Of a DNA stretch of 64,000 nucleotides, positions 7,936 through 16,784 are shown piece by piece. The DNA is taken from contig NZ_JAPNLH010000001.1 in assembly GCF_026627425.1 (NCBI RefSeq), forward strand, positions 1-64,000, in the 5' to 3' direction. The notes under the pieces are model-generated. The model ran no database searches. It was not told the DNA's origin and saw only the letters and a program-made list of their open reading frames with translations. The stretch is from Arthrobacter endolithicus. Its GTDB lineage: Bacteria; Actinomycetota; Actinomycetes; Actinomycetales; Micrococcaceae. The first letter of the stretch is position 1. Each line of letters opens with the position of its first letter. Position numbers and translations under genes: made by a program.

Positions 7936-8830
7936 CGAAACAGCCACATGGCCTGCCTGTTGCCATCATCGGGGCCGGCCCGGTGGGCCTGGCCGCGGCA
8001 GCAAACCTGATCGAACGCGGCCTGACCCCCCATCATTTTCGAAGCGGGGCCGCGTAGGCATGGACAAGACCCATTCCCGTGGCCCCGGCGGGAGGCCTTT
8101 TCTGGTCCGGGTTGAGGTGGCTGACGGAACCGTGACAGACCATGCGGTGAGCGCAGTGATTGACGCCTCTGGTACTTGGGCGCAGCCCAACCCGCTCGGA
8201 CAGGCAGGGCTGGTTGCCCGTGGCGAGGCCCAAGGCATTGAACGCGGCTTGATTACCGGGCCGCTGCCCGATGTGACTGGGACCGACCGTGCCCGGTTCG
8301 CCGGCCGGCACGTTCTGGTTATCGGGGCTGGTCACTCGGCAGCCAACATCCTGATTTCGCTGGGGCAGCTCGCCAAGAATGAACAGGGTACACGGGTCAG
8401 CTGGGCAGTCCGAGGTGCTGACCCCTCACGAATTTATGGCGGGGGAGACGTTGACGCTCTGCCGGCCCGCGGCCGGCTCGGCATCCGGCTGCGCGGACTC
8501 GTTGCTGACGGCTACATCGAACTGCATACCTGCTTCACCACCATTTCCTTCGCGGTGGGGGACGGCCTGGCTGTTACCGGCGCGTCACCGGATGGTCCGG
8601 TGACGTTGGCTGTGGACTTTTGATCCCGGCCACCGGATTCCGGCCAGACCTGGGCATCCTGCGGGAGATTCGTTTGGAACTTGATCCCGCAGTGGAGGCA
8701 CCACGGGAGCTTGGACCGCTCATTGACCCCGAGTTCCACTCCTGCCGCACCGTCCCTGCTCACGGTGCGAAGGCGCTGGCCCACCGGGAGAAGGATTTCT
8801 ACATTGCCGGAATGTTATCCTACGGCCGCG
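7932..8830 (+). pseudogene. Arsenic-cluster FAD/NAD(P)-binding flavoprotein, broken
   Basis: The start overlaps the arsC stop (ATGA at 7932) and encodes AIIGAGPVGLAAAANLIERG, a Rossmann FAD-binding motif, then stops at 8057 after TPHHFRSGAA. Homologous sequence resumes at 8060 (MDKTHSRG..., with the second dinucleotide motif VLVIGAGHSAANI) and stops at 8623. It continues in another frame as LIPATGFRPDLGILRE to YIAGMLSYGRA near 8828, where family similarity ends. So there is an internal deletion near 8050, a frameshift near 8620 and a 3' truncation. Flavoproteins of this kind often follow arsC in actinobacterial arsenic operons; the role is not settled. Confidence 0.8.
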
Positions 8831-8864
8831 CAGCAGCGACACACCCGCCGAACGCGCAGACAAT

Positions 8865-9572
8865 TCAGGTCTCCGAACAAGCACGCTCCTGCTTACGAAA
8901 GCGCACCGAAACCACGGCGAGCCAGATCCATGCGAGGACGACGGCGGCTGTGAAACCGAGAACGATGAGAGCCCGAGTAGAACCTGTTGCAATACCGACG
9001 AAGGCCAGCAAGAACAGCACTCCGGTGACGACAGAGAACCAGCCGAGGAAGCGTTCACCGTCGGCAAGGAACCGTCGGGAGATAACGAGAGCACCGGCGA
9101 TGAATCCAATGAATCCGATGCCGCCGGTCACAAAATGCAAGAACCCATGCAAGGTGGGGTTGGTCGGGTGGCCCGCTGGAGTGCCGAGCGGGAATCCGTT
9201 CATCGGGTCTGCGACGAATAGCCCGGCCCCAATGAGTCCGATGGCAAAGACTCCGATCAGCAGCGGCCCCCAGAGCTGGCCGCTCCCGCCATGAAGCACG
9301 CGACGCAGTCCGGCAGCGCACAGGAGAGTCAGCACACCGGTGATGATCAGGTTAGCAATCTGAATCCAGCCGAGCGCACCGTTGGCGAGGACGCTAAGGT
9401 CATTGTGCGCGGGATCGAAGCCCTTGCGCGTGAATGCTTGGGCGAAGCCGAGGACAAGGTACAGTGGCCCGGCTGCGACCCCGCACGCGAGTAGTCCCCG
9501 CGTTGTCGCGTCGACGTTGCTGAGAGTATCTGATACTGGTGGGTTTGCGGAACCCACCCTGGATCTAGCCAT
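8865..9572 (-). CDS. DUF998-like integral membrane protein
   Basis: A 235-residue protein with about six hydrophobic segments (near residues 26-44, 70-90, 102-120, 143-166, 178-195 and 202-225), separated by short loops. The segments FDPAHNDLSVLANGALGWIQ and FVADPMNGFPLGTP resemble DUF998 family proteins. Function unknown. GGAGAGG lies a few bases upstream of the ATG on this strand. It follows, in the same direction, the arsR/SRPBCC/hydrolase operon with only a 28-base gap and could be its last gene. Confidence 0.75.
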   Translation of the reverse strand: MARSRVGSANPPVSDTLSNVDATTRGLLACGVAAGPLYLVLGFAQAFTRKGFDPAHNDLSVLANGALGWIQIANLIITGVLTLLCAAGLRRVLHGGSGQLWGPLLIGVFAIGLIGAGLFVADPMNGFPLGTPAGHPTNPTLHGFLHFVTGGIGFIGFIAGALVISRRFLADGERFLGWFSVVTGVLFLLAFVGIATGSTRALIVLGFTAAVVLAWIWLAVVSVRFRKQERACSET

Positions 9573-9600
9573 AGTTATGCCTCTCCTGGGGTGCCCGACG

Positions 9601-10434
9601 TCAGGACCGGGCAGCGGGTCCGTCTGCGAAAAATTCTCTTAGCTGCGCGGCGATGACTGCCGGGCTCACCTGGTGCGTCTGCCCTACCAGGACCCGATGT
9701 TCACTCCCTGGTATGGCGGCCGCCACCGCCGCCTGCGCGTCCATCATCGCCGCTCCCGCTTTTCCTCCGACCATCACGCGAGTCGGAACGGAGATCCGGC
9801 GGAATCTCTCCAGCGGGGCGGAAAAGTTGTTCATGACTTCCGTGTCGTACGGAAGGGTGTTGGCGGCGGCGGTCTGCTTCTTCCAGATCCCTGGCATGAG
9901 GTGCAGCATGAGGGGAACAAACGCTGGAACCCCGATCATCTTCACGAGAAAGTATGACACCGCGGCTCCCCGTTTCCCCGCCCGGAGGAAGCCCTCGAGG
10001 TGTGCCTGGTGATCGACCGGGACACCATCTTTGATGCCGACGCCTGTGTAGGGAGCTTCGTAGGTAGCCAGGCGCCGGATATTAACACCGGAAGCGGCGG
10101 CTTCGAGCGCGAGTGCGGAGCCGGACGAGGTCGCGTAGACGTAGGAGTCCGGGCCAGCTTCCCGCAGAACAGACGAGAGGTCTTCGATCTCCCGTTCCAC
10201 GGCGTAGGGCATTGTGTCACCGCTGTCACCTCTTCCTCGGCGGTCGTAGAAGTAGACGGTGAACGAATCCGCGAGTTTCGCAGCGAGGGCCCGTGCGGGG
10301 CCAAACGATCTGCCGCAGAACGCTCCGTCTATGAGAACCAGGCTCGGCCCGGTGCCAAGTCGTTCGACAGCAATCCGCGTCCCGTCCAGCGACACGACGG
10401 TGAGGACAGTTCCAATGTTCGTGTTCTTGGTCAT
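9601..10434 (-). CDS. Alpha/beta-fold hydrolase
   Basis: A 277-residue alpha/beta hydrolase with YFYDRRGRGDSGDT (strand/loop after the oxyanion region), a nucleophile elbow ATSSGSA where the first Gly of GxSxG is Ala, and a late histidine in LVGQTHQVSPAV. Substrate unknown. Its ATG overlaps the stop of the upstream SRPBCC gene as ATGA, so it is translationally coupled in an operon headed by an ArsR repressor. No signal peptide. Confidence 0.83.
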   Translation of the reverse strand: MTKNTNIGTVLTVVSLDGTRIAVERLGTGPSLVLIDGAFCGRSFGPARALAAKLADSFTVYFYDRRGRGDSGDTMPYAVEREIEDLSSVLREAGPDSYVYATSSGSALALEAAASGVNIRRLATYEAPYTGVGIKDGVPVDHQAHLEGFLRAGKRGAAVSYFLVKMIGVPAFVPLMLHLMPGIWKKQTAAANTLPYDTEVMNNFSAPLERFRRISVPTRVMVGGKAGAAMMDAQAAVAAAIPGSEHRVLVGQTHQVSPAVIAAQLREFFADGPAARS

Positions 10435-10904
10435 TTCGTTGCGGCCTTCAGCTGGGTGTCGAGTTGATGGAATGAAAGGTGCCAGCCCTCCGCCGTGAGA
10501 TCGCGAAGATCAGCGGTGAAGGGTCCTTGGTGAAGAGTGACGCGGGTGCGGCTGCCATGGTCGTGAAACTCCACGCGCAGGAGGATGTCGTGAAGTGCTC
10601 CGCCGTTCGCGTCTGCGTCCATCTTTATTTCGAGGTACTCGGGACGCTTGAACGAGACGATCTTTCCCCGGATGGGATTTAATTCGCCGGTCTGGTCGTT
10701 GCGCATCGCTAATTCCCACCGGCCGCCCGCCACCAGTTCGATCAGGACGCTGTCAACGGGAACGGAAACTCCGGTGGGGCCAAACCAGGAGGCCAATGCT
10801 GCGGGCTCGGTCCAGAAACGCCATACGAGTTCCCGCGGGGCGTTGAACGCGCGGGTAATAAAAACGTCCCGGCTTGTCACCTCGGTCTTGTCGTTAGGCG
10901 TCAT
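10431..10904 (-). CDS. SRPBCC (AHSA1-like) domain protein
   Basis: A 157-residue START-like protein: RAFNAPRELVWRFWTEPAAL at the N-terminus and the closing helix LTAEGWHLSFHQLDTQLK are typical of AHSA1/SRPBCC proteins, which bind hydrophobic ligands in a helix-grip fold. The ATG at 10904 is chosen because the family N-terminus begins at VFITRAFNAP; longer readings extend into the upstream arsR. It overlaps arsR by 11 bases and the hydrolase by 4. ArsR-plus-SRPBCC pairs are common in soil actinobacteria, and the SRPBCC protein may sense or carry the inducer. Confidence 0.82.
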   Translation of the reverse strand: MTPNDKTEVTSRDVFITRAFNAPRELVWRFWTEPAALASWFGPTGVSVPVDSVLIELVAGGRWELAMRNDQTGELNPIRGKIVSFKRPEYLEIKMDADANGGALHDILLRVEFHDHGSRTRVTLHQGPFTADLRDLTAEGWHLSFHQLDTQLKAATK

Positions 10905-11247
10905 GTTCGACCCCTGGTACATCGTCCTGGCCTTGGAAGGTCCGGAGGGCAGCGTCCAACTGATCGAACGACTCTGTCCAAAAGCGTCGGTATCTCTCGA
11001 CGTATTCATTGGCCTCTTTCAATCGACTCGCCTCTAAGTGGCTTAGCCGCGCGGTTGCGACTCTTCTTCTGGAAATGAGGCCAGCCTTTTCCAGGACCCG
11101 GAGGTGATTGGAAATCGCGGGCTGACTCATGTCGAACGGGCGGCCCAACTCTGTGACGGGCGCATCCCCCAGCATGAGTTGCTGCAGAATTGCACGCCGC
11201 GTTGGGTCGGCCAGTGCGCCGAAAACGGAGCTAAGAGTATCACTCAC
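10894..11247 (-). CDS. ArsR-family winged-helix regulator
   Basis: A 117-residue HTH protein: FGALADPTRRAILQQL, then PFDMSQPAISNHLRVLEKAG as the recognition region, and HLEASRLKEANEYVERYRRFW. No metal-binding cysteines are present, so it belongs to the non-metal group that controls SRPBCC partners. It starts with GTG at 11247 with GGAAAGG upstream. It is the first gene of a three-gene operon and probably represses itself through the palindrome at 11271-11293. Confidence 0.86.
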   Translation of the reverse strand: MSDTLSSVFGALADPTRRAILQQLMLGDAPVTELGRPFDMSQPAISNHLRVLEKAGLISRRRVATARLSHLEASRLKEANEYVERYRRFWTESFDQLDAALRTFQGQDDVPGVEHDA

Positions 11248-11270
11248 TGATTTTATAAACCTTTCCTTTT

Positions 11271-11293
11271 ATAATCTTATTTTGATAGATTAT
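11271..11293. promoter_or_regulatory. Candidate ArsR operator
   Basis: ATAATCT at 11271-11277 and AGATTAT at 11287-11293 form an inverted repeat (with partial extension inward) in a strikingly AT-rich stretch directly upstream of the arsR-family gene. Spacing of about 9 bases between arms suits a winged-helix dimer. Assigned by position and symmetry only. Confidence 0.5.
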
Positions 11294-11404
11294 GCCCCTG
11301 CGGTAACGGACGTCAATAGGTCGCAGCGGAACACCGGGCGCCCCTGGTCCAGCGCGGTGGGCGCGTGACCGAGTGCTGTAATCGCCGCATCGGCAAAAAA
11401 CGTG

Positions 11405-11447
11405 TTGACCATCACACGTGAACTCCGTACAGTGTGTACTGTATACA
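11405..11447 (+). promoter_or_regulatory. Promoter with GntR operator, importer 1
   Basis: TTGACC (11405-11410), a 17-base spacer and TACAGT (11428-11433) form a sigma-70-like promoter. Directly after it lies TGTACTGTATACA (11435-11447), sharing the core CTGTATACA with the sites at 16712 and 26826. The same promoter/operator spacing recurs before the P-protein genes, so both should be repressed by the same GntR protein. Confidence 0.6.
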
Positions 11448-11473
11448 AAATAACCACTGAGATGAGGAAGTTC

Positions 11474-12781
11474 ATGCCGAAATCCGTGAAGTTCGCCGCG
11501 CCGCTGCTTGCTCTGGCACTGCTGTCCGGCTGTGCCAGCGGTGGTGTGCCCGCCGCGTCCGGCGTGAAGCTGGAAAGCCAGGCCGCCGTATCCGGTCAAA
11601 TCACCGTTTGGAGCTGGGATGTTGCCGCCACGGCCTTGAAGCGGCTGGCGGATTCCTACACTAAGGAGCATCCGGGAACAACCATCAATGTGGTGGACAT
11701 CGGCTACGACAATGCCTACGACAAGATGTCAGTAGGCCTTCAGGCCAACAGTGGGCTTCCAGACGTAATCACCGTCGAGACGGATCACATGCCCGCCTAC
11801 ATTCACCAGTTCCCCAAGGCCTTTACTGATCTGAGCCCGCTGGTTGGCGCGGACAAGGCGAAATTCGATCCCTCCAAAGTCTCGGCCTCCTCCGATGCCA
11901 GCGGCCAACTACTCTCCCTGCCGTGGGATTCTGGCACCGTAGCACTCTATGCCCGCACTGATTACTTTAAGGCCGCCGGCATCGATCCAGGCACCCTGGG
12001 CACCTGGGACCAGTTTCTGGCCGCGGGGGAAAAGGTTAAGGCAGCTACGGGCCATGCCCTGATATCCACAGACCTCTCCACCGGAGGCCTCTTCCAGATG
12101 CTCCTCCAGCAGCAGGGCCGGGGCGTCTTCACCTCCGGCGGGCAAATCGACCTGACCTCACCGGCTGCGGTCAACGCGCTCACGTTGATCAAGTCGATGA
12201 ACGATAGGGGCCTGCTGGACAACGTCAAGGGCTGGGATGGTCGGGTGACGGCCACCAAGAACGGTAATTCCGCCATCATGCCCGAGGCCGTTTGGTGGAT
12301 CGGCACGCTGACTTCCGAAATGCCGGAGCTTGCCAACAAGTTCACGGTGCTTCCGCTGCCTGCCTTTACCGCCGGAGGAACGCAGACCTCCAACGACGGT
12401 GGCTCAACCCTGGCCGTGCCGGCCCAGTCCAAGAATCCCCAGTTGGCGGGCTCCTTCGTGAAATACATGCTCGCCAGCACCGATAATCAAGTCTCGATGA
12501 TGAAGGAGGAGGGCCTGTTCCCGTCCTACCTGCCGGCCCTGGACGCCCCACTGTTCCATGAGCCGCAAAGTTACTTCGGCGGCGAAAAAGTCTATGAGCT
12601 CTTCGCCGACCAAACCCCTAAAATTCCTTCCATCACCTACACCAGCGACACCGCCAAGGCGGGGGATATCGTAGCCAACGCCGTCGTCGCGTCGGTGCTC
12701 AATCACCAGGATCCGGCCGCGGCGCTGAAGTCTGCGGCTGACCAGATTGCCACCGCCACCGGGCGAAAGCTTGCGCAGTAA
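11474..12781 (+). CDS. Sugar ABC importer, substrate-binding lipoprotein (importer 1)
   Basis: A family-1 extracellular solute-binding protein of about 435 residues. The N-terminus is a lipoprotein signal: FAAPLLALALLSGC, with the LSGC lipobox giving a lipid-anchored Cys. The mature part starts with QITVWSWDVAATALKRLADS and includes TVETDHMPAYI and AVWWIGTLTSE. The ATG at 11474 is preferred because GAGGAAG (11464-11470) precedes it; ATG at 11462 is in frame but has no ribosome binding site. It precedes two permease genes and a GH42 glycosidase, so the cargo is probably an oligosaccharide or glycoside. Confidence 0.88.
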   Translation: MPKSVKFAAPLLALALLSGCASGGVPAASGVKLESQAAVSGQITVWSWDVAATALKRLADSYTKEHPGTTINVVDIGYDNAYDKMSVGLQANSGLPDVITVETDHMPAYIHQFPKAFTDLSPLVGADKAKFDPSKVSASSDASGQLLSLPWDSGTVALYARTDYFKAAGIDPGTLGTWDQFLAAGEKVKAATGHALISTDLSTGGLFQMLLQQQGRGVFTSGGQIDLTSPAAVNALTLIKSMNDRGLLDNVKGWDGRVTATKNGNSAIMPEAVWWIGTLTSEMPELANKFTVLPLPAFTAGGTQTSNDGGSTLAVPAQSKNPQLAGSFVKYMLASTDNQVSMMKEEGLFPSYLPALDAPLFHEPQSYFGGEKVYELFADQTPKIPSITYTSDTAKAGDIVANAVVASVLNHQDPAAALKSAADQIATATGRKLAQ

Positions 12782-12784
12782 CCC

Positions 12785-13702
12785 ATGGTCAGCACACTGT
12801 TGCGCCCTGTCGTGAAGGCGCCCGGGCGGGCCGGGGCTCGGAGCTCAGCCCGCCGTCGTCGCCCGGGCTATTGGTTCGTCCTGCCGGCTGCGGTGCTCTT
12901 CGTCATCTTCTTCCTATATCCGCTGCTGTCCTCGTTGTGGCAGAGTTTTTTCTCCACAGCGGGCGGGGAGTCAAGCTGGGTGGGAGGGGCGCAGTATCTG
13001 CGCCTTTTCCACGACCCGCTGGTGGCCAAGAGCCTGTTCAACGCGTTCCTGATCCTGGTCATTCAGGTCCCGCTGATGGTCTGCGTGGCCCTCGCACTGG
13101 CCTACCTGCTCAACCAGTCCTGGTTACGTTTCCGCACAGGCTTGCGTGCCATCTACTTCCTTCCGGCGGTCACCACGCTGGTAGCTTACTCTCTGGTGTT
13201 CCGGGTCATGCTGGCCACCGACGGCGGCGCCGCCAACCAGATCCTGGGCCTCGTGGGCGTCGCCCCGGTGGACTGGCTGAACAGTGAAGTCTGGTCCCGC
13301 GTAGCCCTGATCGCCTCGATCACCTGGCGCTGGACCGGCTACAACATGGTCATCATTTTGGCCGGTCTGCAGGGGATTCCCACCGAGCTGTATGAGGCCG
13401 CCCGCATTGACGGCGCCGGCCGCTGGGCCATCTTTACCAAGATCGTCATTCCGCAGCTTCGCCCGGTAATCCTGTTCAGCTCCATTACCTCCACCATCGG
13501 TGCCCTGCAGCTCTTCGATGAGAATTTTATCCTCACCGGCGGAGGACCCAACAACGCGACCTTGACGCCCGTGCTGTACCTGTACAAGGTGGGCTTCCAG
13601 CAGTTCGATTTCGGCTACGCATCCGCGATCGCTTGGCTGCTGGTGGCGATTATCGCCGTGATTTCCGTCCTCCAGTTCGTGATCCTGAAGGAGAAAAAAT
13701 GA
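12785..13702 (+). CDS. Sugar ABC permease, MalF type (importer 1)
   Basis: A 305-residue membrane permease with an N-terminal segment (YWFVLPAAVLFVIFFLYPLL) and five more. The cytoplasmic EAA loop reads YEAARIDGAGRWAIFTKIVI. Such proteins pair with a MalG-type partner and a shared ATPase (MsiK-like), which is not encoded here. It starts 3 bases after the binding-protein stop and overlaps the next permease by ATGA. Confidence 0.9.
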   Translation: MVSTLLRPVVKAPGRAGARSSARRRRPGYWFVLPAAVLFVIFFLYPLLSSLWQSFFSTAGGESSWVGGAQYLRLFHDPLVAKSLFNAFLILVIQVPLMVCVALALAYLLNQSWLRFRTGLRAIYFLPAVTTLVAYSLVFRVMLATDGGAANQILGLVGVAPVDWLNSEVWSRVALIASITWRWTGYNMVIILAGLQGIPTELYEAARIDGAGRWAIFTKIVIPQLRPVILFSSITSTIGALQLFDENFILTGGGPNNATLTPVLYLYKVGFQQFDFGYASAIAWLLVAIIAVISVLQFVILKEKK

Positions 13703-14520
13703 CGCAGACGCTCAAGAGGCTGCCGGTCTACCTGGTCCTGTTGGTCGGGGCGGTGCTGAGCATCATTCCCTTTTTGTGGATGGTGATCGCCTCAACGCAT
13801 ACGACCTCTGCACTGTTCGCCACGCCGTTGCCGCTGCTGCCGGGCGGCCAGCTTTGGACTAACCTTGCGCGGCTCCAGCAGGAGACCAACTTCGCCCAGG
13901 TCATGCTGAACTCGGTTGTCGTGGCCATCATCTACACGGCCTTCTCCGCGGTGGTCAGTGCCATGTGCGGCTACGGCCTGGCCAAGTTCCGCTTCCGTGG
14001 CCGCGGTCTGGTGCTCGCCGCCGTGCTGCTGACCATGATGATCCCGATGCAGGTGCTGCTTGTGCCGCTTTTCCAGATGATGGCGAGCCTGGGCTGGGTG
14101 AACACCTACCAGGCGCTGATCCTGCCCTTCCTTGCCAACGCCTTCGGCATCTTCTTGATGCGCCAGGCCTTTTTGGACTTCCCGGACAGCCTGATCGAAG
14201 CGGCCCGTATCGACGGCGCGGGGGAGTTAAAGACGTTCTACCGCATCGTGATGCCCGTGGCACGGCCGCAGCTGGCTGCCCTGCTGATCTACACCTTCAT
14301 CAGTCAGTGGAATTCGTTCATCTGGCCCCTGCTCATGCTCAACACCGAGGACAAGTACACGCTGCCGGTGGCGCTGAACACCATGATCGGGCTGTCGCGG
14401 GTGGATTATTCGGGCCTGATGCTCGGTTCCTTGCTGGCCACGCTGCCACTGCTGCTGGTCTTCATCGTTTTCCAAAAACACTTCGTATCAGGACTTATGG
14501 GAGGGGCGGTCAAGGGATGA
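13699..14520 (+). CDS. Sugar ABC permease, MalG type (importer 1)
   Basis: A 273-residue permease; TTQ-like start MTQTLKRLPVYLVLLVGAVL, EAA loop IEAARIDGAGELKTFYRIVM, and terminal FVSGLMGGAVKG typical of MalG-type proteins. The ATG overlaps the stop of the MalF-type gene (ATGA) and is preceded by GAAGGAG. Its own stop overlaps the ATG of the GH42 gene. No ATPase gene is present in the operon. Confidence 0.9.
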   Translation: MTQTLKRLPVYLVLLVGAVLSIIPFLWMVIASTHTTSALFATPLPLLPGGQLWTNLARLQQETNFAQVMLNSVVVAIIYTAFSAVVSAMCGYGLAKFRFRGRGLVLAAVLLTMMIPMQVLLVPLFQMMASLGWVNTYQALILPFLANAFGIFLMRQAFLDFPDSLIEAARIDGAGELKTFYRIVMPVARPQLAALLIYTFISQWNSFIWPLLMLNTEDKYTLPVALNTMIGLSRVDYSGLMLGSLLATLPLLLVFIVFQKHFVSGLMGGAVKG

Positions 14521-16592
14521 CCCGGACGCTAAAACTCGATGGGATCGCCTTTGGCGGCGACTACAATCCCGAGCAATGGCCGCGGGAGGTATGGGAGGAA
14601 GATGTCCGGTTGATGCGAAAGGCCGGGGTCAATTTCATTACGGTATCCGTCTTTTCCTGGCCGCTGCTGGAACCGGAAGAAGGGCGCTTTGACTTCGGTT
14701 GGCTCGATGACGTCATCGAGCTGCTGCACGGTGCTGGGATTGCCGTTGACCTGGCAACGGCGACCGCAACGCCGCCAGCGTGGCTCATCCGGAAATATCC
14801 GCAGATTCTCCCCGTCACTGCAGACGGCACCCAGCTGGAGTTCGGCTCCCGGCAGGCCTACTGTTTCAGCTCCCCGCTGTTCCGCGAGTACGCGCTGCGG
14901 CTCACCCGTGCCATGGCCGAACGCTACGGCAAGCACCCGGCCGTGCGTCTCTGGCATGTGTCCAACGAATATGGTGACCACGTCTCACGGTGTTGGTGTC
15001 CGGCGTCCGCAATCGCCTTCCGTGCGTGGCTGCGCGCTAAGTACGCCAGCATCCAGACGCTGAACGACTCCTGGGGCACCAGTTGCTGGGGCCAGCACTA
15101 CCTTGACTTCGACGCGATCGAACCGCCCCGCGAATCCACCGGGCCGGTCAATTCCACCCAAAGGCTCGATTTCGAGCGTTTCTCCTCGGACGCGATGCTG
15201 GAACTGTTCCGCTCTGAGGTTGCGGTGCTGCGCGACGTTACCCCGGAACTGCCGGTGACCACCAACTTCATGTCCATACTGCACGATCTGGACTACTTTG
15301 CCTTCGCCGACGCCGAGGACCTCGTCACGGATGACGCCTACCCGGACCCGGCCGACCCGGGTGCGCACGTGGACGCGTCTTTGAACTATGCCCTGATGCG
15401 TGGGGCGAAGGGGGGCGCCCCCTGGCTGCTGTTGGAGCAGTCGGCCAGCGCCGTCAGCTGGCGGGACGTCAATGTCCCCAAGGCGCCCGGGGTGATGCGG
15501 CTGGACAGCTATCAGGCGCTGGCCCACGGCGCCGACGGCGTCATGTACTTCCAGTGGCGCGCCGCCAGGTTTGGACCGGAAAAATTCCATGCCGCCATCC
15601 TGGGGCACCGTGGCGAGGCGAGCAGGACATTCCAGGAATGCAGCCGACTCGGTGCCGAATTGCGGCAGCTGGGCGCGCTGAAAGGCAGCAGGGTGACGGC
15701 GGACGTCGCGATGCTCTGCGACTGGGACTCCAACTGGGCTCTGGCCGCGCCGAACTCGCTGCCGACCAACCGGATCAGCTGGATTGGCCAGGCGCGGGCC
15801 TGGCACCGTGCAGCGTTCAACCTCGGTGTGACGGTGGACCTGGTGCGTGCTGCGGCAGACTGGTCAGCATACAAGGTGCTGCTGGTACCCAATCTGTATC
15901 TGGCCACCGAGGCTTTGGCAGCCCAGCTCGCGGCGTACACCGCAGCAGGGGGGACCGTCGTTATCGGCCCGTTTTCCGGTGTGGTCGACGAAAACGACCA
16001 TGTCCACCCCGGCGGGGCACCGGGTCCGCTGCGCCCGCTGCTGGGCATCGAGGTGGATGAGGTGTGGCCGGTCCCCGACGGCGAGACCGGTGCAGTGCAG
16101 ATGGAGGGCGTGCCATGCGGTATCCACACGGTCAGCGAATGGCTCGACGCGATAGACGCACGCACCGTGGCAACCTACACTAACGGCGAGCTGAACGGCC
16201 GCCCGGCTGTGACCATGAGGCACCACGGCCGCGGGTCTGCGTGGTACCTGAGTGCATGTTTTGAGGATGCCGGACTGCAGGCGTTAGTGCGGCAGATCTT
16301 CGCGCACAGCGGTGTTCTGGTCCGCGTCGGCGCCGGGCCGGATATCGAGATCGTCGTCCGCCGGGGCAGACGGACAGCCTTTACCTTCGTGCTCAACCGC
16401 TCAGCGATGGCGCTGGACGTTTCGGTGCCTGCCGGAGCAGCCGTTCTGGTCGGCGACGGAAGGAGTGCGGCCGGGATAGGCAGCGCTGGGGGCACCTATC
16501 TGCTGCCGGCCCGTGGCGTCCTCGTGATCGAGCATGCGCATGAGGATACCGTGCACCTGCTGGGCGAACCCGCGCAGCTGCAATCCGTGTAG
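14517..16592 (+). CDS. GH42 beta-galactosidase-type glycoside hydrolase
   Basis: A 691-residue cytoplasmic GH42 enzyme. The N-terminus FGGDYNPEQWP is the family start. The acid/base Glu is E151 in WHVSNEYG and the nucleophile is E307 in LLLEQSAS. CRCWC-like cysteines follow the acid/base (SRCWCPAS), as in zinc-containing GH42 members. The trimerisation (flavodoxin-like) domain and a small beta domain follow. The start overlaps the permease stop; the longer open frame upstream is the permease read in another frame. GH42 enzymes cleave beta-galactosides and sometimes alpha-arabinosides or other beta-glycosides; the imported glycoside is the likely substrate. Confidence 0.9.
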   Translation: MTRTLKLDGIAFGGDYNPEQWPREVWEEDVRLMRKAGVNFITVSVFSWPLLEPEEGRFDFGWLDDVIELLHGAGIAVDLATATATPPAWLIRKYPQILPVTADGTQLEFGSRQAYCFSSPLFREYALRLTRAMAERYGKHPAVRLWHVSNEYGDHVSRCWCPASAIAFRAWLRAKYASIQTLNDSWGTSCWGQHYLDFDAIEPPRESTGPVNSTQRLDFERFSSDAMLELFRSEVAVLRDVTPELPVTTNFMSILHDLDYFAFADAEDLVTDDAYPDPADPGAHVDASLNYALMRGAKGGAPWLLLEQSASAVSWRDVNVPKAPGVMRLDSYQALAHGADGVMYFQWRAARFGPEKFHAAILGHRGEASRTFQECSRLGAELRQLGALKGSRVTADVAMLCDWDSNWALAAPNSLPTNRISWIGQARAWHRAAFNLGVTVDLVRAAADWSAYKVLLVPNLYLATEALAAQLAAYTAAGGTVVIGPFSGVVDENDHVHPGGAPGPLRPLLGIEVDEVWPVPDGETGAVQMEGVPCGIHTVSEWLDAIDARTVATYTNGELNGRPAVTMRHHGRGSAWYLSACFEDAGLQALVRQIFAHSGVLVRVGAGPDIEIVVRRGRRTAFTFVLNRSAMALDVSVPAGAAVLVGDGRSAAGIGSAGGTYLLPARGVLVIEHAHEDTVHLLGEPAQLQSV

Positions 16593-16679
16593 TCCCGTCG
16601 ATTTGCCGGTTGCAGCCGGCGCCGTGCCTTAGGGGCCGGCGCGGCAGGACCGGACGCACAAGTGAGATTGCGGTCACTG

Positions 16680-16724
16680 TTGACCGGAGGCAGCTCAAAG
16701 CATATTGTATTCTGTATACAGAAT
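16680..16724 (+). promoter_or_regulatory. Promoter with GntR operator, P-protein-like operon
   Basis: TTGACC (16680-16685), 17-base spacer and TATTGT (16703-16708) are followed at once by ATTCTGTATACAGAAT (16709-16724), a perfect 16-base palindrome. Its core matches the sites before importer 1 and the regulator gene. A repressor bound here would cover the transcription start. Confidence 0.7.
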
Positions 16725-16784
16725 TCAGTAACTGTTTTTCGCACCATGCGGCGGTGTGACCGCCACAACACCAGAGGTGAAGCC

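Noticed and set aside
13965-14516. Upstream extension of the GH42 frame
   Set aside because: It is the MalG-type permease read in another frame; the GH42 family begins exactly at ATG 14517.
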